A stretch of 64,000 nt of DNA, taken from assembly GCA_937931205.1 (NCBI GenBank), contig CALHBF010000005.1, positions 186,001 to 250,000 on the forward strand. Reading direction: 5' to 3'. Positions 1 to 10,397 of this stretch are shown one piece after another. A program made the translations under genes and the position numbers. Below the pieces are notes generated by a model, which saw only the letters and a list, made by a program, of their open reading frames with translations, searched no databases and had not been told where the DNA came from. How positions within the stretch are numbered: position 1 is the stretch's first letter; every line of letters starts with the position of its first letter. The DNA comes from an uncultured Bacteriovoracaceae bacterium. GTDB taxonomy: Bacteria > Bdellovibrionota > Bacteriovoracia > Bacteriovoracales > Bacteriovoracaceae.

Positions 1-25
1 TGATTGAACGTAATTATGCAGCTCA

Positions 26-1807
26 ATGCCAATTAAGTTAGTTTTCTTATTTTCTCTGTTCTGCTTCTGGGCAAATGCCCAGGAGTCAGAACTATCAAAT
101 GATCCCCACTGGCTGAAACTCCTTCATTACTCAAGAAACTCATCTGATATAAAAAGCGGCAAATTCTTTATTTCTCCAGAGGGAAGCCATGACCCTCAAG
201 CAGAACTCAAAGCAACGATTTCAAGACTGAAGGACTCAAGAGAAATTTATTGCAGATTTCCTGCGCGAAGAGCATGGCTTGAAAAAAAAGGAATTCATTT
301 CCCTAAATATGAATGTCTTGATTTCGAAGCCTATACCCGAAAAAATGAAGTCAAATCCATCAGTCTTATTTTTGCTTCAGGCTTTCTTGGTAATCCGGCT
401 TCTTATTTTGGCCACCCTCTTATTAAATTTAATTTTAAGGATGAAAGAAGCCCATTAGATCTCCTTGATCTTGCTATTAATTATGGAGCATTTACTCCTC
501 AAGATATTGATCCTGCTTCTTATATGGTTAAAGGAGCTTTTGGAGGATTTGATGCGGGTTTTACAACCGTGGATTTTTTCTTTCACAAGAATAATTACTC
601 TGAATTAGAACTTCGTGACTTATGGGAATATGAACTGAATCTAAATCAAGAGCAAAGAGATGAAATCGTTGCCCATGTATGGGAAATGAAGCAGGCCAAA
701 ATCACTTATTACTTTGCTTCTGATAACTGTGCTTATCGAGTAGGGGAACTGCTGGAGATGGTCACAGGAAAAAGTTTTAATCAACGTGGTTTACCATTCG
801 CAATTCCAGTTTCTTTATTTCATAAAATTCATGATTACCATCTTGTTGAGAATATCAAGCTTCACCCTTCTAGGCAGACCAGGCTAAGGGGGAAAGTGAG
901 AACTTTGAATAAAAGAGAGTATAGCGTTTTAAAAGAAATCACGAATGATATCGATAGCCTCAGTGATTCAGGATTTAAATCTTTAAATACTGAAGAGAAG
1001 TCGCGAACTCTTGAGACTGCTATGGATTACTTTTCTTATCGGCAAGTAGAAAACGAAGATCCTAAGCTTAAAACGAGCAAGAGAAAAGTTTTACAAGAAC
1101 GTGTGAAGCTTCCTCCTTCAAAAAATCAATGGTGGGAGATTCCTCAGCGTCCTCCTCACGAAGCACAGAAGCCGATCATGACTCAGTTTTCTGGTTTTCA
1201 TAGTGAAAAATTTGGGAACGGAGGTCATTTCAGATTTCGGCCTGCATTCTATGATTTAGTTTCGCCGGATATTGCTCGACCTCTTTATTCAAGTCTGAGT
1301 GTTTTGGATACTGAAATTAGTGTTACCAAAGACCGCTTATGGCTAAAGAATTTAAATTTCCTTTCTATTGAATCTCTAAATCTCTCAAAGACTGGGCTCA
1401 AGGGAGATGGGGGATATGCCTGGCGTGTTTTATTTGGTGCTGATCAGATGAATCTCACTTGTAATACCTGTACCGTTCCCAAAGTCGAGTTTGGTGTTGG
1501 GAAGGCCTTCGAGATGAGTGATTGGCTTTTAATTTATGCCATGATTGATCCTCGTTTTCAGACTCAGTTTGAAGGATCCGGTTATTTGAGTGTAAGACCA
1601 AATCTAGCAACGCTTATTACAATTACTGATGATTTAAGAATTCATGCTGCCGCTGGAAGAAGATTTTATCTTGATCGAAACAAAAAAGCGGAGAATATTT
1701 ATCATATTGAAGCCCGTCTTGGCTCGCATAGATCTTGGGATATCAGAATTAATTATCAAGAGCATATTGATCGAAGATATGGACTTGGTATAGGGCTCTA
1801 CTGGTAA
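26..1807 (+). CDS. Secreted DUF4105 (Lnb N-terminal domain-like) protein
   Basis: 593 residues. Residues 1-19 form a signal peptide ending at an Ala-Gln-Ala-type site, so the protein is exported. The DUF4105 core is visible around residues 105-250: a GNPASYFGH block with His130 and a DNCAYR block with Cys235, the His/Cys pair typical of this papain-like fold. Residues 390-593 look beta-rich and may be a separate envelope domain. DUF4105 proteins are common in the envelope of Bacteroidetes and Bdellovibrionota; their reaction is not established. An in-frame TAA at 11-13 shows the gene is complete despite lying at the window edge. Its stop is 6 nt from the convergent SDR gene. Confidence 0.75.
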   Translation: MPIKLVFLFSLFCFWANAQESELSNDPHWLKLLHYSRNSSDIKSGKFFISPEGSHDPQAELKATISRLKDSREIYCRFPARRAWLEKKGIHFPKYECLDFEAYTRKNEVKSISLIFASGFLGNPASYFGHPLIKFNFKDERSPLDLLDLAINYGAFTPQDIDPASYMVKGAFGGFDAGFTTVDFFFHKNNYSELELRDLWEYELNLNQEQRDEIVAHVWEMKQAKITYYFASDNCAYRVGELLEMVTGKSFNQRGLPFAIPVSLFHKIHDYHLVENIKLHPSRQTRLRGKVRTLNKREYSVLKEITNDIDSLSDSGFKSLNTEEKSRTLETAMDYFSYRQVENEDPKLKTSKRKVLQERVKLPPSKNQWWEIPQRPPHEAQKPIMTQFSGFHSEKFGNGGHFRFRPAFYDLVSPDIARPLYSSLSVLDTEISVTKDRLWLKNLNFLSIESLNLSKTGLKGDGGYAWRVLFGADQMNLTCNTCTVPKVEFGVGKAFEMSDWLLIYAMIDPRFQTQFEGSGYLSVRPNLATLITITDDLRIHAAAGRRFYLDRNKKAENIYHIEARLGSHRSWDIRINYQEHIDRRYGLGIGLYW

Positions 1808-1813
1808 TCCACT

Positions 1814-2839
1814 TCACGATAGCGGCCTTTGATGTTCTTCCTGAGCTTTTCTGCCAATTTCTCTAAAAACCGGAATCTCTGTATTTTTATTTTTTTCTTC
1901 AATTTCCATCCCTGTTTCGAGACTACTTTCTTCATGAGCTGCCGGCACCATTTGAGAGACACGAGAGAAAGCCCAAGTCATGAGATTTGGGAAAAAGTGA
2001 TCAAGCTCCATGAGTGTCTGTGCTTGAAATCCCAATACTTTAAAAGAGCGCTTCTCTTTGATGGCCTTAATGATTTTTTTAGCGGCGTTATCTGCACTCA
2101 AGGTAAGAACTGGAGCTGTAGACATGAGTGAGAATAGTTTAAACTCTTTGCGATTTCCTTTCTGAAAGAAAGCATTAACATAGGAGCCTGTTCTCATCAG
2201 ACCAGGGATAATCGTTGTGACATAGATATTATCTTTTCGTAGTTCAGAAGCACATCCTTCGGAAAAACCTGTGGCCGCAAATTTAGCAGCACAATAGGGA
2301 AGGAGATGAGGAACGCTGACTTTCCCTCCAATAGAAGTCACATTTACAATATGTCCTTCTTGCCTTGCCTTCATGTGCGCAAGAGCGCTGAATGTAATAT
2401 TCGCGATTCCCCAGTACATGATATCCATCGCTTTTTTATATTGCTCAAGACTAAAAGCTTCCATAGGAGCGACTTGGATGATGCCTGCATTATTGATGAT
2501 GATATCGAGCTTACCAAAATGATTGATGACCTCTTTAATAAGCCGATCAGTTTCATTTTTATCAGATACATCACAAGTGACAGAGAGTACTTCGGAGTTA
2601 TTTATTTCCTCTAGATTTTTTTTTGCCCGAGAAAGTTCATCTTCATCTCTAGCACAAATAGCAATATGGCATCCTTCTTTAAGAAGGTGCTCAGCAAGGA
2701 CTAGTCCTAAACCTTTCGATCCTCCAGTAATGAGAACAACTTTATTTTGAAGAGACTTTGAAGAGATCAAATTATCTAAAAGTTTTTTGCCCACTATCAG
2801 GCCAGCAGCAAGAGTTATTATCTTCTTTGTATTCATCAT
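1814..2839 (-). CDS. Short-chain dehydrogenase/reductase (SDR)
   Basis: 341 residues. The N-terminus (about 1-28) is hydrophobic or amphipathic and could tether the enzyme to the membrane. A classical SDR domain follows: TGGSKGLG nucleotide-binding loop at 38-45, NNAG at 116-119, Ser169, and the catalytic YxxxK at Tyr182/Lys186. Reactions of this class are NAD(P)-dependent alcohol/ketone oxidoreductions; the substrate cannot be read from sequence. A C-terminal extension of about 70 residues is charged. The start codon overlaps the stop of the upstream membrane-protein gene by 4 nt, so the two are translationally coupled. Confidence 0.85.
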   Translation of the reverse strand: MMNTKKIITLAAGLIVGKKLLDNLISSKSLQNKVVLITGGSKGLGLVLAEHLLKEGCHIAICARDEDELSRAKKNLEEINNSEVLSVTCDVSDKNETDRLIKEVINHFGKLDIIINNAGIIQVAPMEAFSLEQYKKAMDIMYWGIANITFSALAHMKARQEGHIVNVTSIGGKVSVPHLLPYCAAKFAATGFSEGCASELRKDNIYVTTIIPGLMRTGSYVNAFFQKGNRKEFKLFSLMSTAPVLTLSADNAAKKIIKAIKEKRSFKVLGFQAQTLMELDHFFPNLMTWAFSRVSQMVPAAHEESSLETGMEIEEKNKNTEIPVFREIGRKAQEEHQRPLS

Positions 2840-3297
2840 AAAGTTCTCCTCTTATATGAGTATAAAAAGCTTAATACTCCTCCCCATACGATATGTGCCC
2901 CAATCATCAAGGCGTTTCTTCCCATTGGCATTTTTGTTGCTGATTGATGGAGTTTTACTAATGGCAACCAACCCAAATAACTTGTGGACCACACGAGCAA
3001 TCCATAACCGATTCCGCCCAGGTATTTAGGAATAGAAAAAAACTTCACGAGAGGAAAGAAGAGAGAACCGGCAGCCGCTCCAAAGAAAAAGTGGCCAAAC
3101 ATGGTAAGTGCCATTTTTTGACTTTCATCCAATTTGGGTTCGATACCTGCCTTCTCTGCTACGTTTAAAGTAATTTTACGAGGCGGAAGAGGGTATTTTT
3201 CATCATGGGGAAGTTTTTTGAAAACATAGGTCATGAATATAGTCATTGGTACTGTAGCAATAAATCCAGCAATGGCGCTTTTCACTAATATATTCAT
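2836..3297 (-). CDS. Small multi-pass membrane protein, function unknown
   Basis: 153 residues with about four hydrophobic segments (near 5-28, 66-88, 92-112 and 128-147) and a loop of charged and Pro-rich residues around 30-60. It resembles small DUF1440/YagU-type inner-membrane proteins in size and layout, but I cannot confirm the family. It sits in one transcription unit with the SDR dehydrogenase, sharing a 4-nt ATGA overlap, which suggests a joint role. The strong ribosome binding site just upstream of the ATG is locked in a perfect 8-bp hairpin (3300-3324), so its translation may be conditional. Confidence 0.7.
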   Translation of the reverse strand: MNILVKSAIAGFIATVPMTIFMTYVFKKLPHDEKYPLPPRKITLNVAEKAGIEPKLDESQKMALTMFGHFFFGAAAGSLFFPLVKFFSIPKYLGGIGYGLLVWSTSYLGWLPLVKLHQSATKMPMGRNALMIGAHIVWGGVLSFLYSYKRRTL

Positions 3298-3299
3298 AA

Positions 3300-3324
3300 A
3301 ACCTCCCTAAGGAAATGGGAGGTT
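3300..3324 (-). promoter_or_regulatory. 5' leader hairpin sequestering the ribosome binding site
   Basis: On the minus strand AACCTCCC (3324-3317) pairs perfectly with GGGAGGTT (3307-3300) across a 9-nt loop. The 3' arm is the Shine-Dalgarno sequence of the gene starting at 3297, only 2 nt away. Folding would hide the site, so this looks like a translational switch or thermosensor-type element. What opens it is unknown. Confidence 0.55.
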
Positions 3325-3395
3325 CAATTCACAGGCCAAACGTAAGCTTGACCTTGTTCATCACGATTTAAGTACCAAATAAAAGCAAGCGAGAA

Positions 3396-3839
3396 TTAAA
3401 AATTGGCGTCGACTTCATCATCATTGTAAATACAGAAGCCTTTGTTATTAAAATCTTTTCCGCAAAGATCAATTTTTTTACCTTTTAATTTAAGAAATAA
3501 ATTAATTGTCAGAAGTAGGTATATTGCAAATAGGATGGAAACTCCTAAGCTAATCAATAATTCATATTTCAGAAATTTTAAAAATATAAAAGAAAGTATA
3601 AAAAAAATAAAAGCATCCCATAAAGTCTTGCTGTCAAATACTGCAGTTCTTGCTCGATTAAAGAAATATCTCAAAAACAAGAAGAGGGTACACCAAAGAA
3701 CGGAAGTGAGTATTTTGAAAATATTGATCTCAGCTTCTGGAGCTTGAAAGGAGATATAAGTCCCAAATACTACTCCCCCAACTAGAAAGACACTCAGTAA
3801 GTAGGCCGAAAACTTTGGGGAGTTGTTAATTATTTTCAA
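3396..3839 (-). CDS. Small hydrophobic membrane protein, function unknown
   Basis: 147 residues with four or five hydrophobic stretches (about 10-30, 40-58, 72-88, 93-115). The C-terminal 30 residues are polar and contain two cysteines. I recognise no family. The start appears to be TTG at 3839, preceded by a weak GGGAA site. It follows the arsC-like gene by 15 nt on the same strand, so it is probably cotranscribed with it. Base composition here is noticeably more AT-rich than in neighbouring genes. Confidence 0.55.
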   Translation of the reverse strand: MKIINNSPKFSAYLLSVFLVGGVVFGTYISFQAPEAEINIFKILTSVLWCTLFLFLRYFFNRARTAVFDSKTLWDAFIFFILSFIFLKFLKYELLISLGVSILFAIYLLLTINLFLKLKGKKIDLCGKDFNNKGFCIYNDDEVDANF

Positions 3840-3854
3840 AATTTTTGTTCCCGT

Positions 3855-4199
3855 TCAAAAAAGAGTCAAAACGTTCTCTGGTGGTCTTCCAATTACTGCC
3901 CTCTCATCTTTGATAATTATAGGCCGTTCAAGAAGCTTAGGGCATTTTAAGATGGCATCGATTACCTCAGCTTCGTTTTCAAGATCGATGTTTAAATCTT
4001 TGAACTCCTCTTCTTTGATCCGAAGAACAGCTTTGGGATGAACCCTCAGTTTATTGATCACTTCTTTTAAAAACTCTTTAGAGAGTTCTCCATGCAGATA
4101 ATCAATAATCCTAGCTTGATAACCTCGAGATTCGATAATTTGAAGTGCTTCACGGCTTTTAGAGCAACGAGGGTTGTGAATGATGATGATTTCTTTCAT
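3855..4199 (-). CDS. arsC: ArsC/Spx-family thioredoxin-fold protein (arsenate reductase-like)
   Basis: 114 residues, full length for the ArsC family. The N-terminus carries the thioredoxin-fold beta strand and active-site loop NPRCSKS (residues 9-15), with the catalytic Cys12. A GRPPE block near residue 103 is the conserved C-terminal family signature, with the usual ERPI lead-in. Members reduce arsenate with glutathione/glutaredoxin, but many YffB/YfgD-type relatives have no shown arsenate activity. No other ars gene (arsB, acr3, arsR) lies nearby, so a general redox role is equally possible. Confidence 0.8.
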   Translation of the reverse strand: MKEIIIIHNPRCSKSREALQIIESRGYQARIIDYLHGELSKEFLKEVINKLRVHPKAVLRIKEEEFKDLNIDLENEAEVIDAILKCPKLLERPIIIKDERAVIGRPPENVLTLF

Positions 4200-4217
4200 G
4201 AGAGTTCCTCAGTAAAT

Positions 4218-4242
4218 AAAAAGGCCCGCTTTTCAGCAGGCC
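4218..4242 (-). terminator. Rho-independent terminator after the distal tRNA-Glu
   Basis: Read on the minus strand, GGCCTGC (4242-4236) pairs with GCGGGCC (4229-4223) over a 6-nt loop, followed by a run of T (4222-4217). It lies 15 nt past the tRNA-Glu CCA end and ends the tRNA operon. Confidence 0.8.
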
Positions 4243-4256
4243 ATTTCTATAAAACT

Positions 4257-4334
4257 TGGTACTCCCAAGGGGATTCGAACCCCTGTTACCGCCGTGAAAA
4301 GGCGATGTCCTAGACCGGGCTAGACGATGGGAGC
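4257..4334 (-). tRNA. tRNA-Glu(TTC), copy distal to the promoter
   Basis: The minus strand folds into a full cloverleaf. The acceptor stem is GCTCCCA/TGGGAGT with a G-U first pair. The anticodon loop CTTTTCA gives anticodon TTC. The T arm contains the GTTCGAATC core. The discriminator is A at 4260 and the 3' CCA is encoded (4259-4257). The sequence is identical to the copy at 4498-4575. Confidence 0.95.
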
Positions 4335-4367
4335 ATAACTGTTTGTATTTTAGTATTTGGATAAAAA

Positions 4368-4444
4368 TGGTGATCTCGCTGTGACTCGAACACAGGACCC
4401 CCTCCTTAAAAGGGAGGTGCTCTAACCAACTGAGCTACGAGACC
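4368..4444 (-). tRNA. tRNA-Lys(TTT), copy distal to the promoter
   Basis: The acceptor stem is GGTCTCG/CGAGATC. The D arm has GCTCAGTTGGTTAGAGC. The anticodon stem CCTCC/GGAGG closes the loop CTTTTAA, giving anticodon TTT with A37, and U36 precedes A37. CCA is encoded at 4370-4368. It is identical to the copy at 4612-4688. The U36-A37 context is what t6A synthases and then MtaB act on; mtaB lies next door. Confidence 0.95.
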
Positions 4445-4465
4445 ACTGACATTTTTAAAATAAAA

Positions 4466-4490
4466 AGCCCACTTTGCAGCGGGCTTTTTT
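4466..4490 (-). terminator. Hairpin terminator between the two tRNA pairs
   Basis: On the minus strand AGCCCGC (4485-4479) pairs with GTGGGCT (4472-4466) over a 6-nt loop, with a T run after it. One pair is G-U on the minus strand but A-C on the plus strand, so the structure suits minus-strand transcripts. It may be an attenuator or processing site between the duplicated tRNA pairs. Confidence 0.65.
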
Positions 4491-4497
4491 ATAAATT

Positions 4498-4575
4498 TGG
4501 TACTCCCAAGGGGATTCGAACCCCTGTTACCGCCGTGAAAAGGCGATGTCCTAGACCGGGCTAGACGATGGGAGC
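4498..4575 (-). tRNA. tRNA-Glu(TTC), copy proximal to the promoter
   Basis: Identical in sequence to the tRNA-Glu at 4257-4334, with anticodon TTC, A discriminator and encoded CCA (4500-4498). It is followed on the minus strand by its own hairpin terminator at 4466-4490. The spacers around the two copies differ, whereas the tRNA bodies do not. Confidence 0.95.
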
Positions 4576-4611
4576 ATAACTAAAGTTTTATTTATGCTCT
4601 TCGATTCGAAA

Positions 4612-4688
4612 TGGTGATCTCGCTGTGACTCGAACACAGGACCCCCTCCTTAAAAGGGAGGTGCTCTAACCAACTGAGCTACGAGACC
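4612..4688 (-). tRNA. tRNA-Lys(TTT), first gene of the tRNA operon
   Basis: Identical to the tRNA-Lys at 4368-4444, with anticodon TTT and encoded CCA at 4614-4612. It is the first gene after the promoter at 4709-4737, giving the order Lys-Glu-Lys-Glu. Confidence 0.95.
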
Positions 4689-4708
4689 ACTTTCAATCGA
4701 AGGTCTAC

Positions 4709-4737
4709 AAGTTAATTTTTTTGCCCAAATTTGTCAA
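4709..4737 (-). promoter_or_regulatory. Sigma-70 promoter of the tRNA operon
   Basis: On the minus strand a perfect -35 TTGACA (4737-4732) is followed after 17 nt by a -10 TAACTT (4714-4709). The expected start is about 14 nt upstream of the first tRNA-Lys, as usual for tRNA operons. Confidence 0.7.
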
Positions 4738-4852
4738 ACATAAAATTTCATTTTTTTTAGTTTTTTTTCCGATCCCTTATCTCAATAAACTTAATTTTTG
4801 TTTTGATTGGCCATTGGACAAAGAAGCCCTCATTTATTAGATTCGCCTCACT

Positions 4853-7437
<2,585 letters not shown>

Positions 7438-7485
7438 TTATGATAACAAAAGGAAAATCAATTGTAGTAGTTAAAATTGGAAGAA

Positions 7486-7521
7486 GAGAGTGGAGGGAGG
7501 GCAAAGTCTCCCTCCACTCTC
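7486..7521. terminator. Long perfect hairpin between purA and the 7558 gene
   Basis: A 14-bp perfect stem (7486-7499 with 7508-7521) encloses an 8-nt loop. It lies 36 nt past the stop of the minus-strand gene at 7558 and ahead of purA. The T run after it is weak, so it could terminate the upstream transcript or act as an RNA-stabilising structure. Confidence 0.6.
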
Positions 7522-7557
7522 GAGAAAAGCCTAATGAATTCCTGGGAGGATAGTTTA

Positions 7558-7902
7558 TTAGGCAATCGATCTTAATTCGATGCGGCTTTCCAGTGTGTCC
7601 AACACTTTTTGAAACTCACTCAAGTTGGGAAGATTACCAAAGTGGGTGTTTTCAAACATATTGATCGAGACAAAGTCATAGATCTCAATCGGTGTCGAAC
7701 TTTCCTGATCTTTTAAGAAGGCACGCCACAGAGAGCGTCCATACTTTTTCATACATTCAAAAATGTGGGCAATCAGCTCATCCTTGCTTTTTACGCCAAC
7801 TCCGATAACTTGACCCCTTTGATCAATCTCTAGGTACCAAACTCGGTAATCGTTCTGACCGCGGGGATGATTCTTTGTTTCTACTGCAATGGCAAGATAC
7901 AT
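7558..7902 (-). CDS. Small protein of unknown function
   Basis: 114 residues, soluble, with no signal peptide. The N-terminal half looks like a beta-hairpin unit (residues 1-40); the C-terminal half is helical and ends in a short amphipathic helix. I recognise no family or catalytic motif. The start is well supported by GGAGGG four nucleotides ahead of ATG 7902. An inverted repeat (7922-7950) lies in its leader and a strong hairpin (7486-7521) follows it, so it seems to be an independently controlled single gene. Confidence 0.65.
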   Translation of the reverse strand: MYLAIAVETKNHPRGQNDYRVWYLEIDQRGQVIGVGVKSKDELIAHIFECMKKYGRSLWRAFLKDQESSTPIEIYDFVSINMFENTHFGNLPNLSEFQKVLDTLESRIELRSIA

Positions 7903-8258
7903 AGGTCCCTCCTTGTCTCTCTTTTAAGAAAACCTTCTGTCTTCTTAAAACTGTGTGTGTTTTTAGGTTCTCATGCCTTCTCATCCTGAGAATGATCAAC
8001 CTAAGAGCATCCTGCTAAAAACATCATACACATTTATGCCCCTACAAATCCTCTTCATAATGTTAACTTCGGCTGGCCTGCAGGAGAGGGAATGTCAGAG
8101 AGAAAGGTGCCTTTTGTCACTTGCAATTCTCACAGGCATTTTTAGCTAGATTTAGAGTAGGGGCAATAGGGGCAAAATAGGACCAAAAAGAAAAAACTTT
8201 TGAATCAATTATTCTCAAAGTGCTTTTATCAAGTAAGATAAAGAAAAGTAGGTTCAAC
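7903..8258. other. Intergenic region between divergent genes
   Basis: 356 bp upstream of both the 7558 gene (minus) and murJ (plus). It holds the inverted repeat at 7922-7950 and two GGGGCAA direct repeats near 8159 and 8168. A possible murJ promoter (TTGAAT about 8201 with a T-rich -10 near 8224) is visible. An open frame of 58 codons (7973-8149, plus) has no convincing support. I see no RNA gene. Confidence 0.4.
7922..7950. promoter_or_regulatory. Inverted repeat in the leader of the 7558 gene
   Basis: TTTTAAGAA (7922-7930) and TTCTTAAAA (7942-7950) are perfect 9-bp inverted arms with an 11-nt spacer, 20 nt upstream of the ATG at 7902. It could be an operator or an RNA hairpin. Confidence 0.4.
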
Positions 8259-9821
8259 ATGTCGATTCTAAAATCTTCATTCATTATGGCAATTGCCACT
8301 TTCTTCTCTCGTATCCTTGGATTAGTCAGAGAGCAAGTAATGGCCGCATTCTTTGGCGCCAGTGGTTTAACAGATGCCTTCTTAGTGGCCTATCGAATTC
8401 CTAATTTGTTGCGTGATCTTTTTGCTGAAGGAGCATTCTCTTCAGCATTTGTTCCTACATTTGTTGAGGCCAATCAAGAGTCAAAAGAGAAGAGTCGCGA
8501 GCTTCTATGGGCACTTTTTATTTTGCTTACTCTCATCACTGGAACTTTGAGTTTAGGGATTTATATTTTTGCTCCTGAGCTGATTACTATTTTTGCTCCA
8601 ACATTTGTGGGTGATGCAGAGAAATTTGAAATTACAGTAACCCTCACTCGCATTCTTGCTCCATTTCTTGTTTTTGTGTCTCTGGCCGCTCTTTTTATGG
8701 GAGTGCTCAATTCGCTTAAGGTATTTTTTGTTCCGGCCCTTGCACCGGCTTGCTACAACTTAGTGAGTGTGCTGGCGATGCTGCTTTTGACTTCTTTGAT
8801 GGTTACCTGGGGATACCCAGGAATTTACTCTCTTGGAATTGGGGCCATCTTAGGTGCTTTCGTTCAGGCCTTTGTTCAATTGCCGCTTCTTTGGAGAAGA
8901 GGGTATCGTCCAGTTCTGCCTAAAAAACTTCTCACTGATAAATCAATCAAGGTTTTTAAATTACTCGGGCCTGGTCTCATTGGTTTTGCTGCGACTCAGA
9001 TTAATATGCTGATTGTTACAATCCTTGCAACAGGCACAGTGGCAGGGGCTGTCTCTTGGTTAAGCTATAGCTTCAGACTTTTTCAACTTCCTGTGGGGAT
9101 TTTGTCTGTCTCAATTGGTAACTCAAATCTGATTCACTTCTCGCAAGCTTGGAAGTCTGGGAAGAAAGAAGAAGCCCTTGATGCGCTAAAAACCAGCTAC
9201 TTCCTATCATTTTTCACCATCATGCCGGCGATGATCATTCTCTACTGTTTTGCAGATCAGATTGTGAATCTCATCTTTGAGAGAGGTCGTTTTGGCCGTG
9301 AAGACACGATGATGACCTCGATTGCCTTGCAGATGTATGCCTTAGGACTTCCTTTTTATGGCCTCTATAAAATTTGGGTCCCTGTTTTTTACACCCTTGA
9401 AAAGCAGAAAGTTCCAGTGATGGGCTCTCTTATTTCGATCTCTGTAAATATTATTTTTTGTTTAAGCCTGACTCCATACTGGGGCTTCAAAACGCTGGCA
9501 CTGGGGACAGGAATCTCAGTTTTGGTTAATTCTCTATTCTTGGGCTACATCATCAATCGTGAGCTCAAGCTGGGGGCGGGGTTCTTTTTTAATCTCAAGC
9601 TTGCCAAAATTTTTGGGGTGAGCGCTTTTTGTTTTGTGATTGCGCATTACGTAGGTCAGACCGATTATTTTGATCAGCCACTTGTTTTCAAGGGGATGTT
9701 CGTCGCTCTGGAGATTTCTCTCTTGATTCTGGTCTATGCCATGGGTCTCTACTTCTTGGGTGAGAGGAGTGCTATTGAAGGGGTTGTGAGCAAAATTGCA
9801 AAAAAAATGAAACTTAAATAA
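8259..9821 (+). CDS. murJ: Lipid II flippase MurJ (MviN)
   Basis: 520 residues from ATG 8259, about 14 transmembrane segments, usual length. MurJ moves undecaprenyl-linked lipid II across the inner membrane for peptidoglycan synthesis. Conserved features include the N-terminal TFFSRILGLVRE helix, the LTDAFLVAYRIPNLLRDLFAEG segment split over the TM1-TM2 loop, and an ERGRFG block near residue 345. A GTG at 8220 would add 13 residues, but ATG 8259 is preceded by AGG at suitable spacing and starts at the conserved MSILKSS helix. It is a single gene followed by a small unknown protein. Confidence 0.94.
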   Translation: MSILKSSFIMAIATFFSRILGLVREQVMAAFFGASGLTDAFLVAYRIPNLLRDLFAEGAFSSAFVPTFVEANQESKEKSRELLWALFILLTLITGTLSLGIYIFAPELITIFAPTFVGDAEKFEITVTLTRILAPFLVFVSLAALFMGVLNSLKVFFVPALAPACYNLVSVLAMLLLTSLMVTWGYPGIYSLGIGAILGAFVQAFVQLPLLWRRGYRPVLPKKLLTDKSIKVFKLLGPGLIGFAATQINMLIVTILATGTVAGAVSWLSYSFRLFQLPVGILSVSIGNSNLIHFSQAWKSGKKEEALDALKTSYFLSFFTIMPAMIILYCFADQIVNLIFERGRFGREDTMMTSIALQMYALGLPFYGLYKIWVPVFYTLEKQKVPVMGSLISISVNIIFCLSLTPYWGFKTLALGTGISVLVNSLFLGYIINRELKLGAGFFFNLKLAKIFGVSAFCFVIAHYVGQTDYFDQPLVFKGMFVALEISLLILVYAMGLYFLGERSAIEGVVSKIAKKMKLK

Positions 9822-9902
9822 AAAAAATCAACGCTTTAACTTGTGCCAGAAAAACTTTTTAGTTATTCTGGTTTAGTAATACCTTTTATTAAGGAAGTTC
9901 TG

Positions 9903-10349
9903 ATGAAAACAGATTTCGAAACGCTTAAAGCGCTGTCTTCTTACATGATCAATCACTTCAAACAAGAAGAAATGATTGATTTTGCTATTGATACGCGTAT
10001 AGAGCTCATTGATGCCCTTGCTACTGAGCTTGGAGTAAGTCTAGCTACAGACGAGAACATTAAAGAACAGGCCATCGAAGAGGTTGAAGAGAAATTTGGC
10101 GATGATATCCCTGGGGATATTACTGAAACAGAAATGTTTAACCACGCCAGAAAAGAAATTATTAAATCATTCAATGGTGAAAATATTGGTGGGCTATACC
10201 TTATGGAATCCCTACACAACATTGCTATTCGAGTGAAAAACTTTCTTCTTTCAAATGACCTAGTTGAAGATGTGTTTTGTTCTGATGAAGAGTTAATCGA
10301 TTTTACGATTGATCGTCTTAGAAACTTTGCTCCGAAACGCGGAAATTAA
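9903..10349 (+). CDS. Small acidic helical protein (possibly DUF507-like)
   Basis: 148 residues from ATG 9903, chosen because AAGGAAG sits at ideal spacing; a GTG at 9843 lacks one. The protein is acidic and almost all helical, apparently with two related halves: each has a helix, an LVED/LATD-type turn and a helix beginning DEE/ENIKE. The C-terminal half loosely recalls DUF507 proteins, which occur in delta-proteobacterial relatives with no known function. No signal peptide or membrane segment is present. It lies 81 nt after murJ on the same strand. Confidence 0.6.
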   Translation: MKTDFETLKALSSYMINHFKQEEMIDFAIDTRIELIDALATELGVSLATDENIKEQAIEEVEEKFGDDIPGDITETEMFNHARKEIIKSFNGENIGGLYLMESLHNIAIRVKNFLLSNDLVEDVFCSDEELIDFTIDRLRNFAPKRGN

Positions 10350-10367
10350 TTTCCCCAAGGTTTTGTT

Positions 10368-10397
10368 CAGAGCTGGATTAACTTAATTCCAGCTCTG
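10368..10397. terminator. Hairpin between convergent genes
   Basis: CAGAGCTGGA (10368-10377) pairs perfectly with TCCAGCTCTG (10388-10397) around a 10-nt AT-rich loop. It lies between the convergent genes at 9903 and 10378 and runs into the end of the second. There is no clear T run, so it may be a transcript end or stabilising structure. Confidence 0.45.

Noticed and set aside
7973..8149. 58-codon open frame, plus strand, with hydrophobic stretches
   Set aside because: Only a weak AGG precedes the ATG, the codon use is unlike neighbours, and it lies in a promoter-type region between divergent genes.
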